In this document: one piece after another, positions 43,382 to 52,079 of the stretch
Numbering within the stretch: the first letter of the stretch is position 1
Layout of the letters: every line of letters starts with the position of its first letter
Assembly: GCA_949294195.1 (NCBI GenBank)
Contig: CASFGK010000014.1
Span: 96,974-160,973 of the forward strand
DNA from: an uncultured Bacteroidales bacterium
GTDB taxonomy: Bacteria > Bacteroidota > Bacteroidia > Bacteroidales > UBA932
Direction: 5' to 3'
Length of the DNA: 64,000 nucleotides
The notes under the pieces: model-generated
Database searches by the model: none
Seen by the model: the letters and a program-made list of their open reading frames with translations, nothing else
What the model was told of the DNA's origin: nothing
Position numbers and translations under genes: made by a program

Positions 43382-45607
43382 ATGAGGATTATCATAAAAA
43401 ACATACTGGCCGGAATAGCGGCAGGAGCTGTTGCGGCGGCTCTTGTATCTTGCGAAAACATGCTTGAACTTCAGCCTGTAAGCCAGATTACCCCGGAAGG
43501 CTATTTCAAGACGGCTGACCAGGTTTCGTATTATCTGAACAATTATTACACGTCATTTCTCCAGCATCCGTACAACGGATATATGTACCATGACGGAGGA
43601 TACAATGACGGAATGGTGCAGCTGGCAAAGAATACGGACATTCTTGTCAGCGGGCTTTCCGGGTCGACTGCGTATTTCGGCGATTTGGGCCAATGGCTTG
43701 TCCCGAGCGGACGCAACACGCGTGACGGGTATTTCTCCTATATACGTGTAGCGAATTATTTTTTCGAACACGTGAACTCCAATATTGCCGAAGGAGTATA
43801 TGACAGTTCGGAAGAAGAGGCAATCAACCATTATCTGGGAGAAATGTATTTCTTCAGGGCTGTTGCATATTACAACGCTCTGGTCACTTTCGGGGATTTC
43901 CCGATAATTACGACAGTCCTGTCAGATGATCAGGAAGAAATCCTGGAAAACAGCAAAAGGGCTCCTAGAAATGAGGTAGCCAGATTCATCCTGGAAGATC
44001 TGGACAAGGCAGACAGTCTGCTGCAGGGCAGGAACGGTTCCCTTACATATTCAGGATTGCGGGTAAACAGGGAAACGGCAAGGCTTTTCCGCTCAAGAGT
44101 CGCTCTTTTTGAAGGCACATTCGAAAAATACCATCGCGGTTCAGGCAGGGTTCCCGGTGACGCCTCGTGGCCGGGCGCATCAATGTCATACAATCAGGGC
44201 AAGACCTTTGATATTGACGGTGAGATAACATATTTCCTTACAGAGGCAATGGAATCGGCAAAGGAAGTTGCAGATGCATCGGTCCTTACAAGCAATTCTC
44301 ATGAGATCGAGCCGCCAGTGGGCACAACTGAGGGCTGGAATCCGTATTTCGAAATGTTCGCACAGAATGATCTGGCTTCTGTCGGGGAGGTACTTATGTG
44401 GAGACAATACAGTACGGCAAGGGATATCAAGCATCGTGTCCCGTACAGGGTGAAAGTGGGAAATTGCGACGGTTTTACTCGCCAGTTCGTCGAATCTTTC
44501 CTGAACAAGGACGGACTTCCTACTTATGCCTATGATTATGATGATTCGTCATTGGACAAGGTTCTTGAAAACAGGGATGAAAGACTGCAGCTTTTCGTAT
44601 GGGGAGAAAGCACGCTTTCAGTCTCTGATCCGGACGCGACAAATTCAGGCGCGGCATTCCACTTGCCTTCCATACTTACATCGGAAAGTCAGATCCGCTC
44701 TATTACAGGATATCAGCCGAGAAAGTATTTCACTTATGATTCATCCCAGACCGTCAATGACGAAGGACAGGGAGAAACGGCTGCTCCTATGTTCAGATCC
44801 GTGGAAGCCCTGTTGAATTATATGGAAGCCGACTATGAATTGAACGGGAGTCTCAGCGGAGTTTCCAGAAACTATTGGCGGCAGATAAGGGAGAGAGCCG
44901 GAATCACCGCCGATATCGATGTGACCATTGCCGCGACTGATGTCAGTCAAGAAGAAGATCTGGGCTCATGGTCGGCAGGACAGAAACTTTCCGATCCGAC
45001 TCTTTACAATATCCGCCGTGAAAGACTGAATGAACTGTTCTGCGAAGGGCTCAGGTATCCGGATCTTTTGAGATGGAGGTCTTTTGACCAGATGATCCTT
45101 TCAGAGGGAGGGGAGCGCTGGATTCCGGAAGGAGTGAATTTCTGGGGTGACAATTCCACATTTGCAGAAAAGTATCTCTACACCATGAAGGATAACGGCA
45201 AGGTCAGATATTTCAGAAGGGAGTACAGCAGGGATGCCGATACCGGAGAAATGGTCGAAAATGAAATCATCATGATAGATTCCGAGTCAGGCAGTGTGCC
45301 TGCATACATTTCCGTTGATGAAGAGACAGGGGAGACGACAACCGCAGCCCTGACCGAAATTTATGCAGACGGAAGTGACAACGCGATGATTTCCGGTCCG
45401 GACGTGTGTAAGTTCCTGCGGCCGTATTCAAGGACATCAAGTTCGACAAACCAGTTGAGAGACGGCTATCAGTGGCATAAGGCATATTATCTGTATCCGA
45501 TGGGAGTGGATGACATGAGATACGCTTCACCGGATGAAAATGTCTCGACTACTTACATGTATCAGAATCCGTATTGGCCTGACACTGCAGGTTCGGCAGA
45601 GGAATAA
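43382..45607 (+). CDS. SusD/RagB-family surface lipoprotein, second copy
   Basis: 741-aa lipoprotein, lipobox LVSC (Cys24). N-terminal SusD motifs are visible: PVSQITPEGYFKTADQVSYYLNN, LGEMYFFRAVAYYNALVTFGDFPII and ARFILEDLDKADSLL; the C-terminal RagB part has LYNIRRERLNELFCEGLRYPDLLRW. The protein is some 150-200 residues longer than usual, the extra lying after about residue 595 as an acidic beta-rich insert containing EMVENEIIMIDS and EETGETTTAAL. Works with the SusC encoded just upstream. Confidence 0.93.
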   Translation: MRIIIKNILAGIAAGAVAAALVSCENMLELQPVSQITPEGYFKTADQVSYYLNNYYTSFLQHPYNGYMYHDGGYNDGMVQLAKNTDILVSGLSGSTAYFGDLGQWLVPSGRNTRDGYFSYIRVANYFFEHVNSNIAEGVYDSSEEEAINHYLGEMYFFRAVAYYNALVTFGDFPIITTVLSDDQEEILENSKRAPRNEVARFILEDLDKADSLLQGRNGSLTYSGLRVNRETARLFRSRVALFEGTFEKYHRGSGRVPGDASWPGASMSYNQGKTFDIDGEITYFLTEAMESAKEVADASVLTSNSHEIEPPVGTTEGWNPYFEMFAQNDLASVGEVLMWRQYSTARDIKHRVPYRVKVGNCDGFTRQFVESFLNKDGLPTYAYDYDDSSLDKVLENRDERLQLFVWGESTLSVSDPDATNSGAAFHLPSILTSESQIRSITGYQPRKYFTYDSSQTVNDEGQGETAAPMFRSVEALLNYMEADYELNGSLSGVSRNYWRQIRERAGITADIDVTIAATDVSQEEDLGSWSAGQKLSDPTLYNIRRERLNELFCEGLRYPDLLRWRSFDQMILSEGGERWIPEGVNFWGDNSTFAEKYLYTMKDNGKVRYFRREYSRDADTGEMVENEIIMIDSESGSVPAYISVDEETGETTTAALTEIYADGSDNAMISGPDVCKFLRPYSRTSSSTNQLRDGYQWHKAYYLYPMGVDDMRYASPDENVSTTYMYQNPYWPDTAGSAEE

Positions 45608-45632
45608 ACCTGCTTTATTACGAAACGAAAAA

Positions 45633-45695
45633 GAGGGAGACTCAAAAGGGTGCTTTTTGCGTTACGCTTGAAATTCCTCCTTTTGGATCTCCCTC
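45633..45695. terminator. bidirectional terminator between susD and pssA
   Basis: Long stem: GAGGGAGACTCAAAAGG against CCTTTTGGATCTCCCTC with two mismatches, flanked by A-rich and T-rich ends on either side. It separates convergent genes and serves both. Confidence 0.75.
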
Positions 45696-45710
45696 TCATG
45701 TTTTTCCCTC

Positions 45711-46439
45711 TTACCCGAACAGAGGTTTGGCAAGCAGGTTCATTATAATGTATGCTACAAAGGAAAGCAGTATTATCATGGACCAGTTCAGGCCCATTGT
45801 CAGAACAAGAACGGCTGCCACTACGATGATGCCGGCAAATGTCACTCTCTGCCGGTACAGAGGGGAGTCCTTGCTCATTCCTTTCTTGAACTTCATGGAG
45901 AACATCGGTATTTCGCTCACCATCAAAGCAGACAGTGCGACAGCCAATACAGGGATAAAGAAATTTCCCTGTGCCAGAGGCACCATGAAACTGTCTGTCT
46001 GGTGCAGAAGGTAATATGTAAGCGAGCCGCAGATCATGGCACTTGCAGGTGTTGCGAGGCCTATGAAATTTTCTGTCTGGCGTTCATCGATGTTGAACTT
46101 TGCAAGTCTCAGTACAGAGAACAGCGCAATTATGAGAGGGATATAGCACCATACCGAAACATTCCCGGACAGCACTGCCATCAGCCTGTGCAGCATAATT
46201 GCGGGAAGAAGACCGAAACTTACCGAATCTGCAAGCGAGTCAAGTTCTTTTCCCATAGGGGAATACGCATTCAGCGCCCTTGCGGCAAAACCGTCGAGGA
46301 AATCAAAGACAGCTGCTCCGAGCATCAGCAGGAACGAGATGTCGGGATTTCCGGAAAATGCGCATATTATACCTGCTATCCCGCACAGCAGATTCAGTGA
46401 AGTGATCGTATTGGGAATGTTCTTTATAATGATATCCAT
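45711..46439 (-). CDS. pssA: CDP-diacylglycerol-serine O-phosphatidyltransferase
   Basis: 242-aa integral membrane enzyme that makes phosphatidylserine, precursor of phosphatidylethanolamine. The CDP-alcohol phosphotransferase signature is complete: DGFAAR, then Gly, Asp and Asp in LNAYSPMGKELDSLADSV (about residues 49-75), giving DG-x2-AR-x8-G-x3-D-x3-D. About seven hydrophobic segments follow. Its ATG shares one base with the stop of the peptidase gene (TAATG), so translation is probably coupled although the functions look unrelated. Confidence 0.92.
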   Translation of the reverse strand: MDIIIKNIPNTITSLNLLCGIAGIICAFSGNPDISFLLMLGAAVFDFLDGFAARALNAYSPMGKELDSLADSVSFGLLPAIMLHRLMAVLSGNVSVWCYIPLIIALFSVLRLAKFNIDERQTENFIGLATPASAMICGSLTYYLLHQTDSFMVPLAQGNFFIPVLAVALSALMVSEIPMFSMKFKKGMSKDSPLYRQRVTFAGIIVVAAVLVLTMGLNWSMIILLSFVAYIIMNLLAKPLFG

Positions 46440-47632
46440 TATTTGATTCCGAGTTTCTTCTTGATGTCTTTAGGAACGGCATCCTTATGGACAAGGATAT
46501 TCATGGTCTTGAATTTGACGAAGTTGTCTGAAACATACCAGATCCCGTCATATTTTCCTGTCTCTCCCCATGAGTTCTTCACCATGAAGAAATCGTTGCC
46601 GTTCTGGTCTTTTGCAAGTCCGAAAATCTGCATTCCGTGGTCGTCGGTAGTGGTCTTGCGGTCATATCCGTCCTGTCTCATTTCGGCTGTGATTTCAGGC
46701 TCTTCAGCGGAAACCGTTTCCTGAGGCTTTTCCTCTGACTTTCCTACCCAGCGCTCCTGATCCGATCCGGCCGCTTTTTTCGGAGCTTCCTTGACTGTTC
46801 CTATGCCGTCGCGGGTAAAGCCTTTCTCACTGACATCGGACGCCCATGCGATAGTGTATCCTTTGTCAATGGCGTTGTAAATGACCTGCATCATCTCGTC
46901 AAGCGGTACGTTGTAGAATCTGTCCCATCTCCAGTTGTCTCCGACCTCAAGTACGAACTGGCTGTAGTATGGATGATGTGTGAAAGATGTGATGGAAACA
47001 TAGTCGTCAGGATTTATTCCGAGGTAATCCCTGTAAGTCTCGGGAGTATACTGTGTGCCGTCTACATCGAAAGTCTGCGGCACCTCGCCGAGGTATGCGT
47101 CCAGGATTCCGTCGAATCCTCTGAGCCATGCTGTGGAGAGAGTCCTGTTAGGGTTTGATGCCACGGCCTTGACATAAGCTGCAAGCACTGCATCCATTTC
47201 CGACTGTTCCGGAAGCTCTGTCCCGTAATTCATTCCCGAGTATACGCTCTCAGGTACGATTCCTTCTTCCTTGATGACAGCAAGAACATCCTGGCATGAA
47301 CTTCCGGGCCCGAACCTGAGGTCTCCGTCGAGTCTTACGTACTTGACTGCACGGTCATGATAGGAATTCCTTACAATGAACATTTCCGAGAGGTCTACAT
47401 CCTTGTAGCCCTTGATCCTCATGATTTCGGACTCCACGAATCCTATACCGGAGTAACTCCAGCAGGTACCTGAACGGTACTGGTTCTTGATTGATGAGAT
47501 AGGATTCTCCTTTACTGTGGTGAAAACGTACTCAGGAGTATCCTTCTTGTCGGATTTTTCCTGTGCAAGTGCCTGATAGGCAGGCAGAGCCAGTGCGATG
47601 GCTGCTGCAAGTAGAAACTTGTTCGTGTTCAT
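46439..47632 (-). CDS. secreted C1-family (bleomycin hydrolase-like) peptidase
   Basis: 397-aa papain-fold aminopeptidase C relative with a signal peptide (cleavage near ALAQ, residue 24), so exported, unlike classic cytoplasmic PepC. Catalytic residues are Cys57 in SGTCWSYSG, His332 in TDDHGMQIFG and Asn353 in MVKNSWG; the oxyanion Gln is probably Gln51 in KNQYRSGTC. A charged Glu/Pro/Lys stretch (about 283-318) is inserted before the His. It likely trims peptides in the periplasm or at the surface. A TATATTTG box lies 61 bases upstream. Confidence 0.9.
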   Translation of the reverse strand: MNTNKFLLAAAIALALPAYQALAQEKSDKKDTPEYVFTTVKENPISSIKNQYRSGTCWSYSGIGFVESEIMRIKGYKDVDLSEMFIVRNSYHDRAVKYVRLDGDLRFGPGSSCQDVLAVIKEEGIVPESVYSGMNYGTELPEQSEMDAVLAAYVKAVASNPNRTLSTAWLRGFDGILDAYLGEVPQTFDVDGTQYTPETYRDYLGINPDDYVSITSFTHHPYYSQFVLEVGDNWRWDRFYNVPLDEMMQVIYNAIDKGYTIAWASDVSEKGFTRDGIGTVKEAPKKAAGSDQERWVGKSEEKPQETVSAEEPEITAEMRQDGYDRKTTTDDHGMQIFGLAKDQNGNDFFMVKNSWGETGKYDGIWYVSDNFVKFKTMNILVHKDAVPKDIKKKLGIK

Positions 47633-47692
47633 GTCTGTATTGTGTTTGAATTTATTGCCAGCCTTTTTACGGCCTTATTTGTAACCGGAGGC

Positions 47693-47700
47693 CAAATATA
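47693..47700 (-). promoter_or_regulatory. -7 box of the peptidase-pssA operon
   Basis: TATATTTG read on the minus strand is a perfect TAnnTTTG. No convincing -33 TTTG is seen at 19-21 bases. Confidence 0.5.
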
Positions 47701-47746
47701 GTTGTTTTGCGGCTTTTTTTAGTACTTTAGCCGAAATTTTCGCATT

Positions 47747-48430
47747 ATGGGTGTGACAGTTCTGAATATATTGTATATACATGGAATGGGCGGTGGCGGT
47801 GACAGCAGGATTCCGTCGATACTGAGAGAACATGTAAACGGTGCATTGCCGGAAGGGTGCGGATTTGTGCTGGACGTGGTTGTAAGGACATACAGTTTTG
47901 ATCCCGAAGAAGCCTGGAAACAGATTTCTTCCTGGATGGAGGAACTTCATCCGGTGTTGGTTGCAGGTGAATCTCTCGGCTCGTTGAATGCCATAAGGAT
48001 CAAAGGTTTGCCGCATGTGCTCGTGTCACCTTCCCTTAATGCTCCCATATATCTCGGATATCTGGCTCCGCTGGCTCTCATTCCCGGTGTCACATGGCTG
48101 CTTGACAGGATATACAGACCGAAGGAAGGGGACCGGCAGAAACTGCATTTTACATACGGTACCATGAAGAAATACAGGGCGCTCAGAAAAGCCGCTCTGG
48201 CAAATTCTCCGGCAAACGGAAGCACGGACAGCTTCCATGCCTTTTTCGGCATCCGTGACCACTACCGAAGAAGCGGCATCGTGAGTATCAGAACTTACAG
48301 GAAATATTTCGGGGATACATATACTATATATGACGGGACCCACTTCATGGAAGAGGAACCCGTCATATCGTTGCTTGTCAAGGAAATCGTCCGGACTGTA
48401 ATTGAAAGCTGCACTGCGTCAGAGAAGTGA
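47747..48430 (+). CDS. alpha/beta hydrolase-like protein
   Basis: 227-aa cytoplasmic protein. ILYIHGMGGGGDSR at the start is the oxyanion/HG region and VAGESLGSLNA (about residues 68-78) holds a nucleophile-elbow Ser in GESLG. A late His in DGTHFMEEE (about residue 206) can be the catalytic base. It resembles YqiA/UPF0227-like or other small esterases with a short cap; substrate unknown. Its 3' end overlaps the convergent gpsA gene by 12 bases, with no terminator room between. Confidence 0.75.
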   Translation: MGVTVLNILYIHGMGGGGDSRIPSILREHVNGALPEGCGFVLDVVVRTYSFDPEEAWKQISSWMEELHPVLVAGESLGSLNAIRIKGLPHVLVSPSLNAPIYLGYLAPLALIPGVTWLLDRIYRPKEGDRQKLHFTYGTMKKYRALRKAALANSPANGSTDSFHAFFGIRDHYRRSGIVSIRTYRKYFGDTYTIYDGTHFMEEEPVISLLVKEIVRTVIESCTASEK

Positions 48431-49423
48431 CAGGAGGGTTTTCATGCTTTTCCTGGCTGATGCTCCGCGATACAGGATATTGTATACCATGTCTGCTATG
48501 GGCATGTCTATATTGTGCCTGAGGTTCATGTGCCGGATACATTCGGATGCGAAATACCCTTCGGCTATCATGGTCATTTCATTCAGTGCGCTTTTTACCG
48601 TACAGCCGTGGCCTATCAGCAGTCCGAGTCTTCTGTTCCGGCTGTATGTAGAATAACTTGTGACCAGAAGGTCCCCGAGATAGGCACTGTCGAGAGTGTC
48701 CCTTTCGAAAGGATAGCTTTTCTGGATATAGCGAGTCATTTCCCTGGCGCTTGCCGCCACCAGGACGGCCTTGAAGTTGTCCCCGTAGCCCAGTCCTTCT
48801 GCCAGCCCTGCCGCTATTGCGTAAATGTTCTTCAGTATGGCGGCATATTCGGCTCCGTATATGTCTGTAGAGCAGGACGTGATGACACTTCCCGAGGACA
48901 GGTGCCTGCTGATCCATCCGGCGTTGTCCGGATCGGTGCATACAATGGTGAGATACGACAGCTTGCCTCTGGAGACTTCCTCTGCATGCGACGGACCGGC
49001 GATAATACCTATTTGATGGTATGTAAGTTCAAAAGAGTCATGCAGGTACTCGGCGACAGTCTTGTAGTCTCCCGGTATGATACCTTTTATGGCTGATACA
49101 ATGAACTTGTCTTTCAGTGATACTTCAAGAGGCTCCAGAAATGTCTTCAGATATGCAGACGGGACAGAAAGGAGTATTACGTCGGACATGGATACCGCTT
49201 CGTTGATATCGTCTGTCGGAAGGATCAGATTCCTGTCAAATTCAAGTTCATTGATATATTTCGGATTCCTTCCTTCAGACAGAAGTCCCTCAAGTACTTC
49301 CCTGTTTCTGATATACCATCTTACCTTGTTGCCGTTACGTGTAAGCAGTCCTGCCAGGGCCGTTGCCCAGCTTCCGTAGCCGATTACCGCCCAAGTGGCA
49401 TTGTCCTTGATCTTGAAATCCAT
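48419..49423 (-). CDS. gpsA: glycerol-3-phosphate dehydrogenase (NAD(P)+)
   Basis: 334-aa soluble enzyme reducing dihydroxyacetone phosphate to sn-glycerol-3-phosphate for phospholipid synthesis. The nucleotide-binding fold is WAVIGYGSWATALAGLL near the N-terminus; later motifs are SAIKGIIPGDYKTV, AGPSHAEEVSRG, YGAEYAAILKNIYAIAAGL (containing the catalytic Lys) and GYGDNFKA. The canonical GxGxWG carries Ala in place of the last Gly. Last gene of the minus-strand run from queD. Confidence 0.93.
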   Translation of the reverse strand: MDFKIKDNATWAVIGYGSWATALAGLLTRNGNKVRWYIRNREVLEGLLSEGRNPKYINELEFDRNLILPTDDINEAVSMSDVILLSVPSAYLKTFLEPLEVSLKDKFIVSAIKGIIPGDYKTVAEYLHDSFELTYHQIGIIAGPSHAEEVSRGKLSYLTIVCTDPDNAGWISRHLSSGSVITSCSTDIYGAEYAAILKNIYAIAAGLAEGLGYGDNFKAVLVAASAREMTRYIQKSYPFERDTLDSAYLGDLLVTSYSTYSRNRRLGLLIGHGCTVKSALNEMTMIAEGYFASECIRHMNLRHNIDMPIADMVYNILYRGASARKSMKTLLSLL

Positions 49424-49459
49424 GTCGTTCTGTTTTTATCCGGTATCTTGTGCCGTATC

Positions 49460-50038
49460 TTACTGGAATTTCCGGAGCTCTTCATAGACCCTGTGTGCGG
49501 GAAGCCCCATGATATTGTAGTAAGACCCGTCGATTTTGGTGATGCCTGTGTATCCGATCCATTCCTGGATGGCGTAGGCCCCTGCCTTATCGTATGGACT
49601 GCAGGTGTCTACATAAAACTCTATCTCGCTATCTGACAGCTCTCTGAAGTGTACGTAAGAGGTGTCGCTGAATGTAGTCTCATGGCTTCTGTCTCTTAGT
49701 GTCACTGCTGTGATGACTCTGTGCACGTGTCCGGAAAGCAGTCTGAGCATGCGTATGGCATCTTCCCTGTCCTTCGGTTTTCCAAGTACTTCACCGCGGC
49801 AAAGCACCATGGTATCGGAGGTGATGAGAATCTCGTCATCGGCGAGCTCCCTGTGGAATCCGTGTGACTTCCCCTGAGACATCAGTACCGGAATCTGTTC
49901 GTGAGGCGTGTCGGAAGAGTATTCTTCCCTGAAACTGTTCCCGGTGTCCACTTCGAAATCCAATCCCATTCCTGCAAGTATCTCTTTCCTGCGGGGAGAA
50001 CCGCTGGCAAGGATTATTCTTTTGTGTTTCAAGTCCAT
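49460..50038 (-). CDS. maf: Maf-family nucleoside triphosphate pyrophosphatase
   Basis: 192-aa Maf/HAM1-fold enzyme that hydrolyses non-canonical or pyrimidine NTPs. Motifs are ILASGSPRRKEIL at the N-terminus, ITSDTMVLC (about 72-80) and AIQEWIGYTGITKIDGSYYNIMGLPA near the C-terminus, closest to the dTTP/UTP (YhdE) subgroup. The frame is open to 50071, but MDLKHKRIILASGSP fits the family start at 50038, two bases after the kdsC stop. Coupling to kdsC is common in Bacteroidetes. Confidence 0.9.
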   Translation of the reverse strand: MDLKHKRIILASGSPRRKEILAGMGLDFEVDTGNSFREEYSSDTPHEQIPVLMSQGKSHGFHRELADDEILITSDTMVLCRGEVLGKPKDREDAIRMLRLLSGHVHRVITAVTLRDRSHETTFSDTSYVHFRELSDSEIEFYVDTCSPYDKAGAYAIQEWIGYTGITKIDGSYYNIMGLPAHRVYEELRKFQ

Positions 50039-50039
50039 A

Positions 50040-50582
50040 CTAAAACTTTTTCTTGTACTCTCCGACATCAAGCGTCCATGTACCCTGTCTCTTCATTACC
50101 ATTTCAAAAGAGTGTCTGCAGCATCCTCTGCCGCCTGGGAAAGGTGAAACGAAGTCGGCTACGGCCTTGACTTCGGCAACGGCATCGGACGGGCATACGC
50201 CCAGACCGCATGCCTGCATGACAGGTATGTCCGGGAGATCGTCTCCGATGTACATCACCTCATGCGGCTGAAGGGAATGTCTGGTACAGAAGTCGTTGAA
50301 ATCTTCTTTCTTGTCCCGCGAGCCGAGATATACGTCTTCCGGCCTTACTCCGCATGTCATGAACCTTTTCCGGATACTTTCTGACCTTCCTCCCGTGATG
50401 ACTGCAAGCGCATAACCGTGCATTGAAGCCATCCTGACTGCAAATCCGTCCTTTGAGTCGAATGTCCTGAAAAGCTCTCCGTCCAGATTTGCCAGAATCC
50501 CTCCGTCGGTCATCACTCCGTCTACATCAAAGGCAAATGCCCTGATGCCGGCAAGTATGTCGTCTATGTTCCTGCCTCTCAT
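50040..50582 (-). CDS. kdsC: KdsC-type HAD phosphatase (KDO 8-phosphate phosphatase)
   Basis: 180-aa HAD phosphatase without a cap domain, expected to release KDO from KDO 8-phosphate for lipopolysaccharide core synthesis. HAD motif 1 is AFDVDGVMTDG (Asp19, Asp21), motif 2 VITGGRS, motif 3 Lys in RDKKEDF and motif 4 YIGDDLPDIPVM. Length and the DGVMTDG form fit KdsC rather than other HAD groups. It lies 9 bases after the DUF3467 gene and 1 base before maf. Confidence 0.9.
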   Translation of the reverse strand: MRGRNIDDILAGIRAFAFDVDGVMTDGGILANLDGELFRTFDSKDGFAVRMASMHGYALAVITGGRSESIRKRFMTCGVRPEDVYLGSRDKKEDFNDFCTRHSLQPHEVMYIGDDLPDIPVMQACGLGVCPSDAVAEVKAVADFVSPFPGGRGCCRHSFEMVMKRQGTWTLDVGEYKKKF

Positions 50583-50591
50583 CAGTCCATG

Positions 50592-50906
50592 TCAGGATTT
50601 GGTGTTGTTGTTTCCTCCGAAGCCTCCCATAGGGAAAGTGGCCTTTGGCCCGTCGCCGATGGTTACAGGACCGTTCTGTGCCTCGTATTTGCTGATATTG
50701 TCCTGCAGGGCGATGAACAGCCTCTTGGCATGCTCCGGAGTCATGATGATTCTGTTGTTCACTTCCGGCTTTGGCATACCTGGAAGCATTGAAGCGAAAT
50801 CGATAATGAATTCGCTGTGGGAGTGTGTTATGATAGCCAGATTTGAATATGACCCTTTTGCCACATCCGGTTTGAGCTCGATGCTCAGTTCTTTTTCGTT
50901 TGCCAT
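50592..50906 (-). CDS. DUF3467 protein
   Basis: 104-aa soluble protein, with DUF3467 from about residue 10 to 85: ELKPDVAKGSYSNLAIITHS, FIIDFASMLPG, RIIMTPEHAKRLFIALQDNI. The Gly/Asn-rich tail FPMGGFGGNNN is typical. Function unknown. It is placed between queE and kdsC and has its own -7 box, so it may be both read through from queD and transcribed alone. Confidence 0.88.
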   Translation of the reverse strand: MANEKELSIELKPDVAKGSYSNLAIITHSHSEFIIDFASMLPGMPKPEVNNRIIMTPEHAKRLFIALQDNISKYEAQNGPVTIGDGPKATFPMGGFGGNNNTKS

Positions 50907-50933
50907 TTATTAAGAATATTGGATAAGCAGGTG

Positions 50934-50941
50934 CAAACTTA
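50934..50941 (-). promoter_or_regulatory. -7 box of DUF3467-kdsC-maf-gpsA
   Basis: TAAGTTTG on the minus strand, followed by CACC exactly as in the queD promoter. A TTG lies 14 bases upstream, shorter than usual. Confidence 0.5.
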
Positions 50942-50978
50942 GCAAAAATGGCTGACAAGTCCGAGCCTATGCTGAAAT

Positions 50979-51563
50979 TTATCTTATCCCGATTAATTTA
51001 TGCATCTGTACAGAGAGCCTCCAGTGAGGGTGCTGCTTGCAGAATTCTATGGATTCGGCAAGCAACTGTCTGTTTTCTTCCGGGTTTCCGGTGTCGCATG
51101 GCTGGATGAAGTGGTGACGGGCGGCGATGCCGGAATAGACGGACATGTCCTGACGGCGGTAGATGACTTTGATTTCATCGCATTCGCTCAGGCTAGGTTC
51201 CGCCCCGCTTTGGACATCGAATTTCGGGGACAGGGTCACCCAGTCGATGTTTCCGGGCAGGGGATTGGTGCCGTTGGTCTCCACTGCCACGAATTTTCCG
51301 ATACTGTGGAGCGATATGATGAAGTCCCTGTCTATGAACAGCGAAGGTTCTCCTCCGGTCAGCACTACATGCTGGGACGGATAGCTTTCAACTTCCTCCA
51401 GAATTTCAGATACTGTCAGCGTCCTGCCTTCGGAGTGGTCCGTATCGCAATACGGGCAATGCAGGTTGCATCCGGAAAATCGGATGAATACGGCAGGAGT
51501 TCCGGTGTAGAACCCTTCTCCCTGAAGAGAATAGAAAATTTCGTTGATTCTGAATGTTTTCAT
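50979..51563 (-). CDS. queE: 7-carboxy-7-deazaguanine synthase
   Basis: 194-aa radical SAM enzyme that converts 6-carboxytetrahydropterin to CDG in queuosine synthesis. The cluster motif is C-x3-C-x2-C (Cys32, Cys36, Cys39 in SGCNLHCPYCD), preceded by the QueE start INEIFYSLQGEGFYTGTPAVF. HVVLTGGEPS is the SAM-binding motif. It overlaps queD by four bases, the product of QueD being its substrate. Confidence 0.94.
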   Translation of the reverse strand: MKTFRINEIFYSLQGEGFYTGTPAVFIRFSGCNLHCPYCDTDHSEGRTLTVSEILEEVESYPSQHVVLTGGEPSLFIDRDFIISLHSIGKFVAVETNGTNPLPGNIDWVTLSPKFDVQSGAEPSLSECDEIKVIYRRQDMSVYSGIAARHHFIQPCDTGNPEENRQLLAESIEFCKQHPHWRLSVQMHKLIGIR

Positions 51564-51913
51564 AGGGCAGCGTTTTCAAAACCGTCTTTTACATATACGG
51601 CAACGTTGCCTTCCGACTCCTGGAACATGACCTTGTAGCAGTGCGGTACTCTGTCGCAGATCCATCTGGCGAGGTTTTCCGCCGTGGGATTGAGTGTGGT
51701 GATGTCGTTTGCACAGCTATGATCCAGCTGAGATGTTACGGCTTCTTTTATATGTTTGAAATCCACCACCATACCGTTGGCGTCAAGTCGGTCGGAGCAG
51801 CAGAAAACAGTGACGATGGCGTTGTGTCCGTGCAGACGGGTGCATTTGCTCTCGTAATCGAGATACAGCTTATGCGCAAATGCTATTTCCATGCGTTTTG
51901 ATACGTAGTACAT
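51560..51913 (-). CDS. queD: 6-carboxy-5,6,7,8-tetrahydropterin synthase
   Basis: 117-aa T-fold enzyme making 6-carboxytetrahydropterin from dihydroneopterin triphosphate. Zinc ligands His14, His28 and His30 (AFAHKL, LHGHN) and the catalytic Cys24 are present, then His64 in QLDHSCAN and the Glu in FQESEGN. Starts at the ATG 51913, 25 bases after a strong promoter. First gene of the minus-strand run. Confidence 0.94.
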   Translation of the reverse strand: MYYVSKRMEIAFAHKLYLDYESKCTRLHGHNAIVTVFCCSDRLDANGMVVDFKHIKEAVTSQLDHSCANDITTLNPTAENLARWICDRVPHCYKVMFQESEGNVAVYVKDGFENAAL

Positions 51914-51937
51914 TCTGTCTTGTCAGATTTGAGGGTG

Positions 51938-51968
51938 CAAACTTATGAAATTTTTGCTGACCTGCAAA
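51938..51968 (-). promoter_or_regulatory. near-ideal Bacteroidetes promoter of queD
   Basis: On the minus strand TTTG (51968-51965), then 19 bases, then TAAGTTTG (51945-51938): both elements and the spacing match the Bacteroidetes primary sigma consensus. The best promoter in the window. Confidence 0.75.
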
Positions 51969-52001
51969 GGTCATTGCATGAGAACATATTGAAAATATTC
52001 T

Positions 52002-52009
52002 TAAATTTG
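52002..52009 (+). promoter_or_regulatory. -7 box of valS
   Basis: TAAATTTG fits TAnnTTTG and lies 71 bases before the valS start. A TTG 25 bases upstream is too far to be a normal -33 box. Confidence 0.5.
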
Positions 52010-52079
52010 CACGATATTTTGGCCGATAATCGGTGAAAGAATGTAAATTATTGGAAACTAATATATTAGGATAGATTAT

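Noticed and set aside
47747-47800. Lone possible riboswitch upstream of queuosine genes
   Set aside because: I searched the queD and queA leaders for a preQ1-like C-rich loop with A-rich tail; the queD leader is too short and the queA leader shows none. The region at 47.7 kb is just the hydrolase start.
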